Assembly: GCF_004102745.1 (NCBI RefSeq)
Contig: NZ_RLII01000014.1
Location: 1-64,000, forward strand
From: Acetivibrio mesophilus
GTDB taxonomy: Bacteria > Bacillota > Clostridia > Acetivibrionales > Acetivibrionaceae
Length of the DNA stretch: 64,000 bases
Reading direction: 5' to 3'
Shown here: positions 62,259 through 64,000 of the stretch, in pieces
Layout of the letters: every line of letters starts with the position of its first letter
Position numbering within the stretch: the first letter of the stretch is position 1
Notes under the pieces: generated by a model
The model's database searches: none
Seen by the model: the letters and a program-made list of their open reading frames with translations, nothing else
Told to the model about the DNA's origin: nothing
Translations under genes and position numbers: made by a program

Positions 62259-64000
62259 ATGGGAGAATCTATTTATGGATTAAAAAGGACACATATGTGC
62301 GCCCAGCTTAGTGTGGATGATGTTGGGAAAACCGTTACGGTTATGGGATGGTGCAACAAAAGCAGAAATCTTGGCGGAGTAATATTTGTTACTTTAAGAG
62401 ACAGAACCGGTATAATCCAAGTGGTGTTTAACGACACAACAGATCCTGAGATTTTTGCAAAAGCTGTGCCAATCAGAAGTGAATATGTACTTGCTGTAGT
62501 AGGAGAGGTTGCGAAAAGAAGCCCGGAAGCAATAAATTCCAGCCTTCCCACAGGAGAAATTGAGATTATTGCAAAGGAATTGAGAATACTGAGCAGTGCT
62601 GAGACTCCACCTATATATATTGAAGAGGATTCCGATGTAAACGAAGCTACTAGACTTAAGTACAGGTATCTAGATTTGAGAAGGCCTGACATGCAGAGAA
62701 ATTTAATCTTAAGGCATAGAGTGGCAAAAATCGCCAGAGACTATTATGATGAAAACGGTTTTATTGAAATAGAGACTCCGATGCTTACCAAGAGCACTCC
62801 GGAAGGAGCAAGAGACTATTTGGTGCCAAGCAGAGTACATCCGGGAAAATTTTTTGCATTGCCTCAGTCACCCCAGCTTTTTAAGCAGTTGTTGATGGTT
62901 TCGGGCTTTGACAGGTATATTCAGATTGTAAAATGCTTCAGGGATGAGGACCTTAGAGCTGACAGGCAGCCTGAGTTTACACAGATAGACTTGGAAATGT
63001 CCTTTGTGAATGTTGAGGATGTACTTACCATAAATGAAGGATTTATAAAAAAGGTATTCAAGGAGGCTATTGATGTTGACCTTGAGACTCCTTTCCTTAG
63101 AATGCCGTACAGAGAAGCAATGGAGCGGTTTGGCTCCGACAAGCCGGATATAAGGTTTGGATTTGAGTTGGTCAACTTATCCGACCTTGCAGAGAACTGC
63201 GGATTCAAGGTATTTGCCGATGCTGTCAAAAATGGAGGAAGCGTCAGGGCAATAAATGCAAAGGGTTGCGGCAGTAAATTTAGCAGGAAGGAAATAGATG
63301 CTCTCGGTGAATTTGTAAAAACCTACGGAGCAAAAGGATTGGCCTGGATAGTTGTAGGAGAAAAGGAGCATAAATCCCCAATTACCAAGTTCTTTAGCGA
63401 GGACGAAGTTAACGCTATTTTAGCTAGAGTGGAAGCGGAGCCGGGAGACCTTATATGCTTTATCGCAGACAAGAACCAGGTTGTATACGATTCATTGGGT
63501 CAGCTTAGGGTTGAGGTGGCAAGAAAATTGGGTCTATTGGATGACAAGGAATTCAAATTCCTGTGGGTGACGGAATTCCCGCTCTTTGAATATGACGAAG
63601 AGGAAAAGCGTTATGTTGCAAAGCATCATCCTTTTACATCCCCAATGGATGAGGATATTGAATTGCTGGACACCGACCCGTCGAAGGTCAGAGCCAAAGC
63701 CTATGATATTGTATTAAACGGTACCGAAATTGGCGGAGGAAGCATCAGAATCCACAGTCAGGAACTGCAGACGAAAATGTTCAAGCTTCTAGGCTTTACA
63801 GAAAAGGATGCATGGGACAGGTTTGGATTCCTTCTTGAAGCCTTCAAATATGGGACGCCTCCCCACGGTGGAATGGCATTCGGACTTGACAGATTAATAA
63901 TGCTTATGGCCGGAAGAAACAGCATTAGAGATGTTATTGCATTTCCTAAGGGGCAGAACGCATCATGTCTCATGTCAAATGCACCGGATGTGGTTGACCC
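62259..64000 (+). CDS. aspS: Aspartyl-tRNA synthetase, 3' end beyond the window
   Basis: The first 580 codons are present; about 590-600 are expected, so only the C-terminus is missing. It begins MGESIYGLKRTHMCAQLSVD with GGAGG 9 bases upstream. The OB-fold anticodon domain (about 15-105) has WCNKSRNLGGVIFVTLRDR. Class II motifs include YRYLDLRRP, FIEIETPMLTKSTPEGARDY, FALPQSPQLFKQLLM, CFRDEDLRADRQPEFTQIDLE and the bacterial insertion domain. Near the end is PPHGGMAFGLDRL (motif 3). It charges tRNA-Asp, possibly also tRNA-Asn in organisms lacking AsnRS. It shares the T-box transcript with hisS. Confidence 0.96.
   Translation, partial: MGESIYGLKRTHMCAQLSVDDVGKTVTVMGWCNKSRNLGGVIFVTLRDRTGIIQVVFNDTTDPEIFAKAVPIRSEYVLAVVGEVAKRSPEAINSSLPTGEIEIIAKELRILSSAETPPIYIEEDSDVNEATRLKYRYLDLRRPDMQRNLILRHRVAKIARDYYDENGFIEIETPMLTKSTPEGARDYLVPSRVHPGKFFALPQSPQLFKQLLMVSGFDRYIQIVKCFRDEDLRADRQPEFTQIDLEMSFVNVEDVLTINEGFIKKVFKEAIDVDLETPFLRMPYREAMERFGSDKPDIRFGFELVNLSDLAENCGFKVFADAVKNGGSVRAINAKGCGSKFSRKEIDALGEFVKTYGAKGLAWIVVGEKEHKSPITKFFSEDEVNAILARVEAEPGDLICFIADKNQVVYDSLGQLRVEVARKLGLLDDKEFKFLWVTEFPLFEYDEEEKRYVAKHHPFTSPMDEDIELLDTDPSKVRAKAYDIVLNGTEIGGGSIRIHSQELQTKMFKLLGFTEKDAWDRFGFLLEAFKYGTPPHGGMAFGLDRLIMLMAGRNSIRDVIAFPKGQNASCLMSNAPDVVD

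Noticed and set aside
1-64000. Search for tRNA, rRNA and CRISPR features
   Set aside because: None could be recognised by eye on either strand; a short tRNA could still be missed without a covariance search.

Overview
The window reads as chromosomal DNA from a low-GC, Gram-positive, anaerobic clostridium, probably of the Acetivibrio/Ruminiclostridium (cellulolytic, SLH-bearing) type. Evidence: AGGAGG-type ribosome binding sites with ATG, GTG and TTG starts; TTGACA/TATAAT promoters; a T-box leader before hisS-aspS; an S-layer-homology protein with a Pro-Thr linker; hemZ; a NusG paralogue of the LoaP type; a monoderm Tad pilus locus. The genus is an inference. No rRNA, tRNA or CRISPR array was seen.

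Region 1 (1-13650) is a polymorphic-toxin region. Two paralogous giant RHS/YD-repeat proteins (561-6320 and 7218-13133) share a WXG100-like helical N-terminus and an RHS core ending in DPTGH, then diverge completely. The first ends in a domain with a His/Cys pair resembling caspase-like peptidases. The second ends in an 11-residue tandem repeat and a Gly-rich membrane-like region. Each is followed by a small membrane protein that is a candidate immunity gene. The spacers hold a degraded gene and a long inverted repeat.

Region 2 (13900-22712) holds a short-chain dehydrogenase, a HIT protein, a secreted SLH protein, then cell-surface polysaccharide control genes: a CpsB-type phosphatase, RfbC, a membrane-anchored SGNH-like protein lacking its catalytic residues, and a fused Wzz/BY-kinase.

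Region 3 (22928-36941) is a long, AT-rich exopolysaccharide operon that begins with loaP. It has five glycosyltransferase-type or SPASM enzymes, a Wzy-like polymerase, a Wzx-like flippase, and two pyruvyl-transferase-family plus two F420-hydrogenase-beta-family genes. LoaP probably carries RNA polymerase through this unit. The right edge (36960-40110) has a duplicated vanZ-ssb segment, one ssb copy reduced to a stub, next to a decayed IS21 istB and a UDP-sugar dehydrogenase. This suggests the polysaccharide cassette was exchanged by recombination. Two priming sugar transferases follow on the minus strand.

Region 4 (43560-64000) is a housekeeping block: rpsU, yqeY, recJ, apt, relA, dtd, an MBL hydrolase, hemZ, hisS and aspS (cut by the window end). 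A Tad pilus locus (tadZ, tadA, tadB, tadC, Flp pilin, TadE-like, prepilin peptidase) and a convergent FHA gene lie between hemZ and hisS.
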